A DNA stretch of 64,000 nt, from NCBI GenBank assembly GCA_022579005.1, contig MU401486.1, positions 124,266-188,265 of the forward strand, in the 5' to 3' direction. Below the pieces are notes generated by a model that saw nothing but the letters and a program-made list of their open reading frames with translations, had not been told where the DNA came from and did not search any database. The position numbers and the translations under genes are program-made. The stretch comes from Poronia punctata. Taxonomy: Eukaryota; Ascomycota; Sordariomycetes; Xylariales; Xylariaceae. Of the stretch, positions 10,619-22,228 are shown one piece after another; within the stretch, counting starts at the first letter, position 1; each line of letters begins with the position of its first letter.

Positions 10619-12291
10619 ATGATTGAAATCAACAGCACCCCGACTCTAGTTCTCTTATTTATCACATTCATTTGGGTGTGGTTGACGGTTGTTAAATCGT
10701 CAAGTGATTTACCATCTGCTGGACGTCATGGAATATCCATCTTTAATCGATTGGAAAGCATAACCCAAGGGAAAAATGTCCTTCACGGCATATATAACAA
10801 GGTTCGTCGCCGAATAACCTCACTACGATGAGGTAAACGGTAGACAGGGAGTGATACTGATGGGCCTTGTCATCTAGCAACTCAAGGACACCAAGCTATA
10901 TAAACTCCACGGAGTATTTGGTGACGCGGTTGTCCTTCCACCATCTCTGTTGCAATGGCTCATATCGCAGCCCGAAGCCCATCTCAGTGCCAAATGGGCA
11001 CAGCTAGACGCATTGAACATCCCGGCAACATTCCTCCGCCCTGAAATCGGGGTAGATCCGGTGCATGAGCCGCTGATCCGTCGCAACCTCACCGCCCACT
11101 TGGATGATATTGCAGGCGATGTATGGGAGGAAGTTGGGTTAGCTTTGGAACTCGCCTGGGGGAACGACACGAATTCATGGCGGAGGGTGAACTTGGATCA
11201 TACTGTCCGTCGTGTGGTTGCCCGAGCCGCAAATCGAGTCTTTGTCGGCGACGACCTTTGTAAGTTCTAGCTCCACGATGACGAGGCATAAAGAACTTGT
11301 TACTTACCTATACTATAACCAAGGCCGTGACGATGATTATATCGAGAGCTCAATTCACTACGTCACTCAAGTATCAACTTGCGGTCTTCTCATGAACACC
11401 TTGCCTAGCTGGCTAAAAGGGATCATCGGGTTCGCCTTCACAATACCAATCAGGGTGGCCTACTCACAATGCTCTAAACACCTCCAGCCCATGTTCTTGA
11501 GACTTGTAGACAATAAGACAACCGCCCCGCCACACCTTTTCAGCTCGTGGCTTGTCTCGAACTCGGACAAATATCCACAGTCTTCTCCTGAGCGCAGTCC
11601 GGATTTCCTCAGTCGACGCATCCTAGCCTTGAATTTCGCCGCAATACATACATCAACCTTGACAACTTGCAACCTGTTACTCGACATTTTCTCTCAGAAT
11701 TCCACACAATCCCTGCTCCGAGATGAGATTCAGACCAACAGTTCACAATGGAATAAGACATGCAACCGCGCGAGACTTAACCAGATGCCGCGGCTCGATA
11801 GCGCGTTGCGTGAGAGCTTGCGCTTGTGGGGCCTTGTAGCTAAGGCTATGAGTCGAAAGGTTGTGCACCCAGCCGGGATCACTCTTCCCACCGGACAGCA
11901 TTTGAGGCAGGGGGTTACGGTGTGTATTTCTGGGTGGGGCCTTCATCACGACAAGAGCCTGTATACCCGCCCCTTTGATTTTGTGCATGACAGATTCATG
12001 CGCGCTGCTCCAAACGAAGAGAACCAAATGATTAGGGGGAAGGCAGCGAGCTCGGGACAAGTCGCTGCAGCAGAAACGGATGAGCGTTTCGCGGCGTGGG
12101 GGATCGGGAAGCATGCATGTCCCGGCCGGTTCTTTGCTGTCGACCTCATCAAAATTATCCTGGCTCGTATTCTTTTAGAATATGAAGTTCAGATTCAGGA
12201 GCAGAGGCCGGAGAATATGTGGATCGAATACAATGTTATCCCGCCGCCGAATGCCACTTTGTGCATCAGACGCCGTAGGGCAGCTCTTTGA
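10619..12291 (+). CDS. cytochrome P450, ent-kaurene oxidase-like
   Basis: Three exons (10619-10801, 10878-11259, 11324-12291) give 510 aa with phase kept; introns are 76 and 64 nt. There is an N-terminal hydrophobic anchor (residues about 9-25), an I-helix region at LNFAAIHTSTLTT (291-303), ExxR as ESLR (352-355), and the haem loop FAAWGIGKHACPG with Cys454, followed by RFFAVDLIKIILARILLEY. The GKHACPGRFFA type of loop is characteristic of fungal ent-kaurene oxidase-like and related isoprenoid or indole-diterpene P450s. The actual substrate cannot be read from sequence. The first donor is the less common GTTCGT. It is divergent from the upstream P450 and next to the 7TM gene. Confidence 0.9.
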
Positions 12292-12783
12292 TTCATTCTC
12301 TTAATGTAGGTACTTACTTCCTTACAAGGTGGAGTCAGTTGGTTCAAACTTCACAGGGGGTTTGTCACAACTTACACCGTGTTTACCCGACAATTACCCG
12401 GCAAGCATAGGCCACGACCAAGCCGCCCCGCCGCCGCCTAGCACCCCTATGTGACCTATATTCTACGTGTAGAAACTTGAAAGGATTCTTGGTGCAATAA
12501 CAACAAGTCAAACCCGGTTTCTGCCCGAAATAATCACCGGTTAGAACCGCGACAGGTTCATTGGATTAAGACATATAATTTGATAATAAGTAGAAATTCA
12601 TCTCTCCTCCATTGGACTGAAACGTCATGTGACACGGACAAGAAATATTCTTGTGTGCTTGCGTATCAAGGGAACACGTCGCATCTGGCAACTTTTAGAA
12701 AACAACACGAACACCTGACACTATCCCGAAATCAAGACAGCAGAAACATGAAAAGCCCCCTCACATCCCCCGCATGGTATATA
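12292..12783. other. convergent gap, no gene seen
   Basis: Separates the 3' ends of the second P450 (+) and the 7TM gene (-). No gene was recognised. Confidence 0.5.
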
Positions 12784-14306
12784 TCATTTGGAAGATCCCA
12801 AGCCCTGATTCTCTGGATGAGTTTCCCAAGAGACCTCTACATCTGTACTCTTCGCGATGTTATTTCCCTGTGGGCCCAATGGACGCAGCGGCTGATCGTC
12901 CATTTGTGCGTCCACCCAAGCCATATGACGGTCCGGGGGGTAAGGGTAACAGTATATAGGATTGCTACCAATAGCTGATTCTTGATTGTAGGGGACAATG
13001 TTGGTGTGGCTACTAGAAAGGAGAATGCCCGAGTGAGATTTCTCCTTTCTTGTAGAGAAGCAAGGTATGTTTAGCCTCTTAACTCTCTTGAATAGTGCCG
13101 CCGTAGCGGGCATACAGCAAACAATGACTCCAGCAGCCATCTCAGCCATCCTGATGAAAAACGTCAGTATCTTCCCTATCCTTGCAAGTCTCGGATTCTT
13201 ACGATGTTGCCCACAATGGCACAACCAGCCGGATATTGTCATCCCCAGCTGCATAGTATTGCGTGCGATAGTAAAGGCCGATAATGCTGGATATGCATGC
13301 GCTGCAGAAACGTCAGGACAGCTCAATAGGTATACGGCGAACTTGCCGTTGGAATGCTTACCTAAGACCGACCAGGAACATCGAAGAGATTGCCAGCTTC
13401 CGTTTCACGGGCATTTGGAGTCCCCATACGGCTGGGAGCGGGAAAAGGAGGAGGAAAGTATCGATGAAAACGGCGCCGACGCCTTGGATGACCACGACTG
13501 AACGAGTGCGGTTGCAGGCACCTGAGACAAAGGCAGCAAGGAAGTCGAGCTGCGAAGACCCCGTGGTAGGTGCGCACGAGACAGCAAAGACTATGGACAT
13601 GGCCAGGTGGAATGCTGCGACGGCAACTATCCCGGCAATGGATACGATGCGCATCCACCTCTTAACCCCAAAAATCCTCAAGTACAATACGAAGACGGAG
13701 AGCTTGACAAAAGAGAGTGCCTGAGGCCCTAATATCTCGACAAGAAGAGATAGCTTTGATTCTTGTTAGGTCGCGATATGCCACACCGAGCATGCACGAG
13801 ACTTACTATGAGCTGCGATTTTGTAAAGCCACCTAAGAGTACATTCCAGGCATGTCTTCCGAAAACACTGCCAGATAAGCCTAAGTTTTGTCAGCTTACA
13901 ATTGGTGTTTGCGGATGGCTTAGACCATACAAGCTATTGTCATGGCAATGAAGGCCAAGGAGAAGACCTAAGTTGGTGAGTTGACGACTTAATGGAAGTG
14001 GCTGTGCAAAGCTTACCATGCCAACAACGAACACAACTATATCAATACAGTTAGTTTAATCAACAAGCGGGGGAATCGATGAAACCGACCATCATCAGCG
14101 AGGTGTGTCTTATAAAGGGCGTAGAACTTTGACAAGAACCTAGCTAGTGAGAATACAACTATCAATGTGGTGCATATCCCTGCTGTGATGTATACTTGGT
14201 AGGCAGTGGAATCTGGATCGACAAAGTTAGGCGTAACTCCTGGAGGTGGTGTTTGAATAGGGAGGCCGAGATACGGCGATAAGGCCGATGGCGGTAGTCC
14301 CGCCAT
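12784..14306 (-). CDS. seven-helix rhodopsin-fold (PTH11-like) membrane protein
   Basis: A seven-exon model is phase-consistent and gives 390 aa: 14306-14090, 14036-14017, 13967-13931, 13880-13807, 13720-13362, 13301-13203, 13150-12784. Introns are about 50-86 nt. Hydrophobic helices recur through the protein. Family-typical stretches include FGRHAWNVLLGGFT, VKLSVFVLYLRIFG (an outer-helix signature of these proteins), the CNRT loop before VVIQGVGAVFIDTFLLLFPLP, and SSIIGLYYRTQYY. The C-terminal tail after about residue 290 is hydrophilic and cytoplasmic. This matches the large fungal integral-membrane rhodopsin-fold family that includes PTH11-like receptors without a CFEM domain. Ligand and signalling role are unknown. 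It sits within a P450/transporter block, which is common for the family. Confidence 0.82.
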
Positions 14307-14987
14307 AATGATGATTAGTGTGGCGGATATAAACGTAAGGATACCAGTTATTAGAATAGCACAAAGTTTGAAACTGATGACACGATGGTTTTCTATGTCT
14401 CGTTGAAGGAATTAAATATCAATGACGGGGATGAGTGCTTAGGTTATAACTTCACTGCCATCTAGGGATATGACCTTTAGGTACTTGGCAGCGCTCGCCA
14501 TCAGAAAAGCGATCTGCAGCATCCGGCTTCTCAAGAGAGTCCTTGAGAGGTCTCGAGACGAGGCTCTGGAAGTCCTGAAACATTTTGGCCGCCAACAAGA
14601 AACGCCGATATGCAGGTAAGAAAGTGAGTTGGGTGTGGTACATACGCGGGGGCTGATTTGGAGCGCTAGCATTCAAGAAAATACTACCTTACCCACCACC
14701 ATTGCCACAGACTGTCTCCAAAGTATAGGTACAATGGTTAAGCCGAGCTAAATAAAGCATGTGTCTATAACGAGCTTGTCAGCTGATCTCCGGTTGGTCG
14801 AGGATGGAATTTTCATAGATTTTGAAGATGTAAGATGGAAAGCAACGAAACGCCACGGGGGCTCTCATTTGGAAACAACATAGTTGTCTGGGGTGACAAA
14901 CATGGAATGAGCCGCTTATACCAAGGATTTAAAGAGTCGCTGCCGGGCGTGAAAGTGTCCCAGGTGATGTAAAGTCTACCTACTAGC
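14307..14987. other. divergent gap, no gene seen
   Basis: A 680-bp region between the 7TM gene (-) and the third P450 (+). It probably holds both promoters; no clear TATA element was picked out. Confidence 0.5.
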
Positions 14988-16910
14988 ATGAGCATTAGAG
15001 TGCCCGAGATGGCGGTCGCAGTATTTTCCATGCCTTTCTGGTACGTCATTTTATCCTCGTTTGTCCTTTGCCTTTGCCTCATTGCTCGGGTCGACCTCTG
15101 GGCTCTGGTCATATGGCGGCAACGGCGGAGCATACCAACGGTGCCGGGACCAAGACTCGCCCGATGGTCACGGCTGTGGATCGCCAAAGCATTGGCATCT
15201 GGGAGATCTCATGAGATTTGGGTCTCGGTGAATGCGGAACATGGTAAGTAAGTTGCATCCTTTGGAGTGATAACAATATCTTACTGTTTCCATTTATTAG
15301 GGCCCGTTGCCCGTATAGGTCCCAACCATGTCATTACCGATGATCCCGAGATTACCCGTCGCATCCTCGCTGCTAGATCTGGTTATGTACGCGGGCCGTG
15401 GTTTGACTCTGTCCGCATAGACCCTCACATTCCCAACATTGTTTCCGAACGCGATGTCAAAAAGCATAGCAAGATTCGTGCCAAGTTGGCACCAAGCGTA
15501 AGTCAAAGTCAAAGATGAGGTCCTTCATATGATGTTTTGAGCATGGCTAATCCCATGGTTCGCAGTTCACAGGAAAATCCGTATCGGCAATGGAACCTAT
15601 CATAGACCATGTCTTGCTCACTTGGTTGGACTCTTTACGCACCCGCTACAGTACAAGCGGGAAAGAAGTTTGTGACATCGGCCAGATGATACAGTTCTTA
15701 ACAGTCGATATCATTACCAAAATATGTCTAGGTGACGAGATTGGATGCATAAGGAACAACTGTGACATGCATCGCATTCTCGAGACAGTCGAAGTTGGCA
15801 ATCGTGCTTGCCAGTACTTTTCAGTTTTCCATGAACTGAACACGCTTTTCTTTCAACTAGCTCGCATTCCACAATTAAGGAAGAGCCTCTTCCCAAAGCC
15901 AAGTGATTCTACTGGCGTAGGACGGCTTATGGGGGTTTGTCTACCATTCATACTAAAGCCTATTCCGTGTCCGTGGTACGAAGCTGATTTCATCCACCAC
16001 AGATAGTAAATGAAGTCGCCACGAAGCGCCTCAAGGAATGTCACAAGTCGGATGATGTCGTCAGCGCTCTTCTTAAGAGAGGGATGTCGCCAGAGCAGAT
16101 CAATTCCGAGCTGATCATCGCATTGTAAGAGCGACTTCATTGCCGTCCTTTATCTCAGTCCCGCTGACTATCTATACAGAGTTGCTGGATCGGACACGAC
16201 ATCAACGTCCGTACAGAGTACTCTTCTTTGCATTATCTCCAACCCACAAGTCTACAGCACTCTACGTGCCGAGATCAAGGAGGCGGTCCGACAGGGGCAG
16301 GTCTCCAACCCCATACAAGACCACGAGGCCAAGCAGCTGGTCTACTTGCAAAGCTGCGTGCTGGAAGGCTTGCGCAAGTTCCCGCCCCTGAGCCAGCTTC
16401 GTGAACGTGTCGTCCCACCCGGAGGCGACATTTTGGGCGGTTTCAATATTGCTGAAGGGACATTCATCGGGCTTAATGCATGGGGCGTGCAACTCAACAA
16501 GGGCGTCTACGGGGAAGATGCCGAAGCCTTTAGGCCGGAACGATGGCTTACCGACGACACCGATAGACTACAAGCCATGCACCAGACGCATTCGCTCATT
16601 TTTGGATATGGCTCAACCAGATGCCCGGGGGCATCCATGGCTATGATGGAAATCACCAAGGTCATATTTGAGGTAAGTCACCAGGCTATGCATACCTAGG
16701 TCTTGATCTGTAACGCTGGCCGGACTCCTGCTAAGAAGATGTGAACTGCAGCTCCTCAGAAATTTCGATCTGGCTATTGCCAACCCACACAAACCATGGA
16801 TTAGCCAGTGCTACGGGATTTTCTTTCAGAAAGATTTTCGGGTTCGCATTCATACCATCGACCACACGGAACCTCCGGCGTACGACAGTGTGGTCAACTC
16901 GGTTACCTAA
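14988..16910 (+). CDS. cytochrome P450, pisatin demethylase-like
   Basis: Six exons (14988-15243, 15301-15497, 15566-15934, 16003-16124, 16180-16672, 16752-16910) join in phase to 531 aa. A second in-frame ATG at 15009 is an alternative start that keeps the membrane anchor. Landmarks are the Pro-rich hinge PTVPGP, I-helix VAGSDTTSTS (316-325), ExxR as EGLR (377-380), PERW in FRPERWLTDD, and haem loop FGYGSTRCPG with Cys463. The ending FFQKDFRVRI and the haem-loop sequence are those of fungal pisatin-demethylase-like P450s (CYP57 neighbourhood). Known members detoxify plant phytoalexins or tailor secondary metabolites; which applies here is not known. Confidence 0.9.
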
Positions 16911-19442
16911 AGCGCCTCAAGCATAAACGACCCTATCTAGACGTCTACTTCAATATACATATTATCTCATAACAAGGGATATACCTACCTTACTCAATAA
17001 TCTACCTATACCTCCTCCAACAGGCCCGTCAGCGGGGATTAAGTGTGCGTTGATATTGTGTTACTTTTGAAAATGGTGTCCCAACTGCGCGTAATTCGAT
17101 GCATGTTGGCTCCTTACGAGTAGTGCATGTCAGGTGTTGGATGTGCATGTTAATGTTGTACAAGAGCTGGCACTGGCAGCACAGCGTCAAACACGTCAAG
17201 CACGTCAAGCAAGTCGCCAACTGCCTGGCGCCTAATCCTGGTTAACCCGTTAACCCGACAAGTAATACGTACAGCAGATCTAATATTTCTCCGAGTATTT
17301 TGATAATATTGCGGTTTGCGCCATCGGATATGTGGATGGTTACACAACATACTCGTAGTAGACGGGTTGAATTTTTAGCTAACTCACAACCTAAAGGTTT
17401 TGCTGCTCATCAATAAGCAAAGTGTAGATAATGGTTGCATTGCTGGATAATACCTTCTTCTAAAGTAGTTGCCTGTTGGTTTACAAGTAGTACTTACCTT
17501 ATCTATTCGCCCCCAATTTTGACGAGGCTTACTGCCTGCCAATTCGGCCCGTCCCTTCGATTTTACAGGATTGGGTGTGAAGAGACTGTCAGTTTATGAT
17601 TATAGTGTACCTAAGGAATAAACGACGCAAGCCGGCTCAGCTAACAATGTGTTACGCTGGTCTTCCGGCAGAGTGATACGAGTAAATGGCCAAAGAATGG
17701 GTAATCAGTACCCCTCCCCCCCAAATAGAGGGACGTCATTTGTCAACGCAGTCGTAGGGCTTAGGGGGATATAGTCAAAAATAAATCTGCAGGCAGTGCC
17801 TCCGGTGATTTGGTTATGTGTACATTGCTATTTAAAAGGGAATCGATGAATATTATAGGCACCCAAGCACCGACAGTGGTTGTGAGCTTTCCCTCGATAT
17901 TACCACATCCACAACAGTCCTTGGAATTGGCTATATACCTTATCTATGTTGAAGTCAAAACGCGTTCAACCAAGATATACGAGCCTGTTCCATTAGGGCC
18001 TAGCGTGTAGAGCCAAGAATTTGTGGGGCCTTGATGCACTTAACTACATTAGGTAGTAAAATGTAAAATACCTTTTAGGAGATTGTCCCTGTACACACAC
18101 CTACTTCTATGCCCAGCCCAGCCTGCCTACGCTTTCATATTGAGTAAGATATTGTCTTGTGGGGAAGGGTCGGGTGCCAACGGCTTTTTTAGACATTGTG
18201 TTCTAGTTGGCCTACGGTACCTGTAGGTCGTTAGAGCATACTTATCTCCAGCCCCCATATTTGTAAGTTGTAACCCGCATCCTTGTTCTGGTCCCAATGT
18301 CTCCCTTTCCTTTACAAGGTTTCGACTGGGTGATGCTCGTAAGCATTGGTGTCACGGTGTGATCGAGGGAACATTGTGCCTAGCATACGAAGCAGTGCCC
18401 CCTATTATGCCCATGTAAGTCGTTGCAAGTTGCAACGGGTCATCGTAGCCTGCTTCTTCGTTTAACTCTTTATGTGTCCTGGTGGCGACTGCACAGCCGT
18501 TCGACTGATTGTACTATAATGACGGACGAAGTATCCTGGTAGTCTAGGTACTTGCTGGAGCCTCATGGGTGGTGTGATCACCCTGCTTTTTGCCGCTGAT
18601 CCCCTACCTATAAATGCAAGGATGACATACAGTTTTCAATAATAGCTTGGCGCATTGCTTTATCGTGCCTGCCCGCCAAAACGCTGATAGAATAGTCCGT
18701 GTCAGTTGAATGTTGCTTACAAGTTACAACCCTCGAAGACGTCGACCGACTCGTAGACGAGATGAACACACAAGGACTTCACATTTCGCCCCCTCCAACA
18801 GCAGAATATTTGCGCCAAATAACCATCACATTGCATAAAATGTTACCTAGATTAGGCATCGTCCCACTAGACCGACAGACTGACAGTTGCTTCAAGGCTC
18901 TACCTACCTATCAGACACTGACCTGGCGGTATGCTTTTGTTAAGCGTTTGGCAAGCACTGTAACCTAAGTAAGGGCAAACACTTATTCGGGAACGGACCA
19001 CGACCTAGGCGCCTTTCCATACTACGTATACCAGTAACTACCTAATACGTTCAGGTAGGACAACGTTAAGACTGTTGGTAATGGAGGTATGACCAAAGGT
19101 CTAAGTTTGAAAGTGTTTGCAAAATCGACATTTGCCGAGGTGGCTTGGGGCTTCTCCCCTTTATATAAAATCCCAAGAGCTACTGAATAGCACTAATAAC
19201 CTCAGGCGCAATTGGTCAGTCGGCCGAGTCTCACTCATCATTTTTCTTCCAGCTGCGGCTTTCTGCTGTTACCTTACTCATGGTCTCTTCTTTGAACCTC
19301 TCAAATATAACGGCTCATTCTTAACTTCCACTGTGTTTCTGAGATAGTCATCCCGCTCTACCAGTGTTCCCCCCCTCGCTCGTTCACACTCATCCCTACT
19401 CAGACTACTCTTATTAGATCCAGGCTTGACGCTACCACTGCC
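16911..19442. other. 2.5-kb gene-poor stretch
   Basis: No gene recognised between the third P450 and the MFS gene. Only short open frames occur (for example 89 codons at 18699-18968) and none shows a family motif. The last 800 bp should contain the MFS promoter. Confidence 0.5.
19162..19169 (+). promoter_or_regulatory. TATA box candidate for the MFS gene
   Basis: TATATAAA about 275 bp before the ATG at 19443. The distance is on the long side but allows for a leader. Confidence 0.35.
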
Positions 19443-21658
19443 ATGGGTGGTGAATCGACCGGGATGGAGACTAGCCCGAAGGTCGTCTCCTCAACGGCCG
19501 ACCCAAAGAAAACAGAAGACCTCGAGGCTGAAAAGACCGATGGAGACAACGTGCCTGCAACGGACAATGGCCAAAGCACAGCAGACACGAAGGGCACACA
19601 GCTTTTTCTCCTGGTCTTCAGCCTCTTCCTTGGTGTCTTCGTCATGGCCCTAGACCAAACCATTGTGGGCACAGCGGTTCCAGCTATCACCACACAATTC
19701 AACTCTCTCGATGACATTGCTTGGTACGGGAGCGGGTACCTGCTCACCATCACCGCTTTCCAACCAACATTCGGGAAACTATACCGCATCTTCAATGTCA
19801 AACTAGTATTTATGGCTTGTGTCCTTGTATTTGAAGGTGAGCTACGACAATCTGAAACTATTTTATTGACGTAGGTTTTTAATGTTGGCTTAGTTGGCTC
19901 CATACTATGTGCTGCCGCTCCTTCGTCGGCTGCTTTCATCGCCGGTCGGGCAATCGCAGGCACCGGCGCCGCTGGGCTCTTCCAAGGCGCGCTTGCTATC
20001 ATAACAAGGACTATTAAACTCGAAAAACGGCCCCTTTGTATTAGTGTCGTCACCAGTACATTTGCTGTTAGCGTCGCGATTGGACCTGTCATCGGAGGCG
20101 TGTTTTCCGATCAAGTAACCTGGCGGTGGTGTTTCTGGATGTGGGAAATACATACCATACCTGTAAACGCCCACAAAGTCACAAAGATGCTGACGTGTGC
20201 TTGTTTGGTTGCAGAAACGTCCCTATAGGCGGAGTGGTGCTGATTCTGATAACCTTCCTCCTTCGTGTCCCGGAGCATTCGAAAGACTCGTCACTCCAAG
20301 ATTTAACGCCTTGGCGGAAACTTGAACATCTCGACCCCTTGGGGTCTCTTCTGATTATCGGAGCTGTCGTGAGTTTACTGCTGGCACTCCAGTGGGGCGG
20401 CCAGTCGTTGCCATGGAATTCTGCCACAGTCATCGGACTCTTGGTTGGATTTGTTCTAATCACAGCTCTGTTTTTCGTCATGCAATGGAGACAAGGTGCA
20501 AATGCTACACTTCCACTAGCGTTACTTAATCAGAGGTCGATACTTGCGGGTGCTCTGTTTAGCTTCTTTTACTCTATGCCTACATATGTGGTGAGCAGCA
20601 GTCAACTTCCTTCTCCCAATACAGAGAACTGTAATTATTCCCAGGGCTGATGATTCACCAGTACGGCTACTATATCCCAATCTACTTTCAAGCTGCAAAA
20701 GGGACAACTGCCACGGAGAGCGGTATTCGCTTTCTTGCGCTAGCTATACCGCAGGTTTTTGCTGTCGTGTTCTCGGGTGCCCTTGTCACTGTACTTGGAG
20801 TCTATGTTAGTATCCATGCTGCCTTGATAAGTCGTAACACAGGGGTAAGTCGGACTACCACTAACACGGGAATAAATTCCAGATGCCCTTCATGATAGTT
20901 GGTACCGCAATTGGACTAACAGGATGCGGTCTGTTTTTATTGCTTGGTTTGGAGACATCAAGAGCATCGTGGGCAGTTTTCCTCGTCATCTGCGGCGTTG
21001 GCACTGGCATATCGATCAACTTGCCTTATACTCTTGTTCAAGCTGTGTTAACGTAAGTGGTTATTTGTTTACATTACTATGAGACACAGCCTGGTAAAGT
21101 GGGTGATGCTGACCCTCTAATTACCTCCTTAGCGAAGATATCGCTCCCACTGGAAATGGTAAGTTTTTGAACCCCATGTGATGTGTCATGCATGCTTCGC
21201 TTCACTCGAAACTCTGATTTGACTGACCAACTATTCTCCCCTGGTTCCAGCGGCATTTCAGTTCATGTTCCAACTTGGAGGGTATGTATGCTCCAATTTT
21301 TGCGAGAGCGTGTTTTTTCGCTGATTACCTTACCTGTACCTATTGTTGCATCAGTGCTCTCAGTCTTTCAATAAGCCAGACAATATTCTTGAATAGTCTC
21401 CAGGCCTCCGATCAAGCCTTGACACCGTCCGTCCCTTACGAAGTTCTCGTCCGCGCCGGCGCTTATAACCTTCGAAGTATTGCCCCGTCAGACGAGATAT
21501 ACAACCGACTTCGCCAGGTCTATCTGGATGCTCTTCACGATACTTATATTTTCCCTATTGTCGTCGCTGGCTTGGCTTTATTACTGACTTTTGCCATTGA
21601 GAACAAGAATCTGAGAAAAGTGAGCGCAGAGAGGAAGCAGACAAGTTCCGAAACGTAG
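19443..21658 (+). CDS. MFS drug/metabolite exporter, 14-helix DHA2 type
   Basis: Eight exons join in phase to 563 aa: 19443-19836, 19894-20140, 20215-20590, 20662-20805, 20883-21052, 21133-21158, 21251-21281, 21355-21658. Two of them are very short (26 and 31 nt). An acidic, Thr-rich cytoplasmic N-terminus of about 55 residues precedes the first helix. The DHA2 motif LDQTIVGTAVPAI lies in helix 1, WRWCFWINVPIGG follows helix 6 across an intron, and YYIPIYFQA and EDIAPTGNAAFQFMFQLGG appear later. These are hallmarks of fungal proton-coupled multidrug/toxin efflux pumps in the plasma membrane. As the nearest transporter to three P450 genes it may export their product; this is inference from position. 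Confidence 0.92.
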
Positions 21659-22228
21659 GTAGATAATAATGGCTACTTACTATTTTGTCATGCCAGCTGG
21701 CACTTGTTGGTTGAGTTGATAGCCGCCGACGGACTTGGCTTCTATTGTAATGAAATTGGGTTGTGAAGGCACTGGAACAATCCTGTCCGCAGCTTTGTTT
21801 TTTGTAACAAAGATGTATATTATACTTCTACCCGGTCACATGTTGCTTTACTTGCCTTAGACTCGGGAGTAACTAAATCACCAGTCAGTACGTTGAAGGG
21901 CAAAGGATAGAGGTAGGTTTGGACCTTCCGATAGCATCCTCATAGGACAAAATCCATCCGCCCATCTATACAAATATCCCTAAAATATCACAAACATATA
22001 AAACTCATAAAGTAAAACCAAACATTAGTCATCATCAACAAGTCTGGAGTGCGAGATAAAATACATTGTCTGTATAAAACACGCTGGTAGATTTTCTCTA
22101 TCCATAGCTAGGTACCTAGAAGAGCACAGACTGTAGTGAAATAAAACCATATCAGATATTTACGCTGAATTTTACTCCGTTGGCCAACCTACGCCGGGCC
22201 TCACCATTTTCCACGAGCCACGACCCCA
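21659..22228. other. convergent gap, no gene seen
   Basis: 3' flanks of the MFS gene (+) and IES2 (-). Confidence 0.5.

Noticed and set aside
12580..12978. Open frame of 132 codons on the plus strand
   Set aside because: Mostly antisense to the last exon of the 7TM gene; no family sequence.
18699..18968. Open frame of 89 codons between the third P450 and the MFS gene
   Set aside because: No recognisable domain, no consistent flanking exons, atypical codon use; too weak to list as a gene.
7967..21658. Search for a PKS, NRPS or terpene synthase in the P450 block
   Set aside because: No stretch with the needed size or motifs exists between the listed genes.
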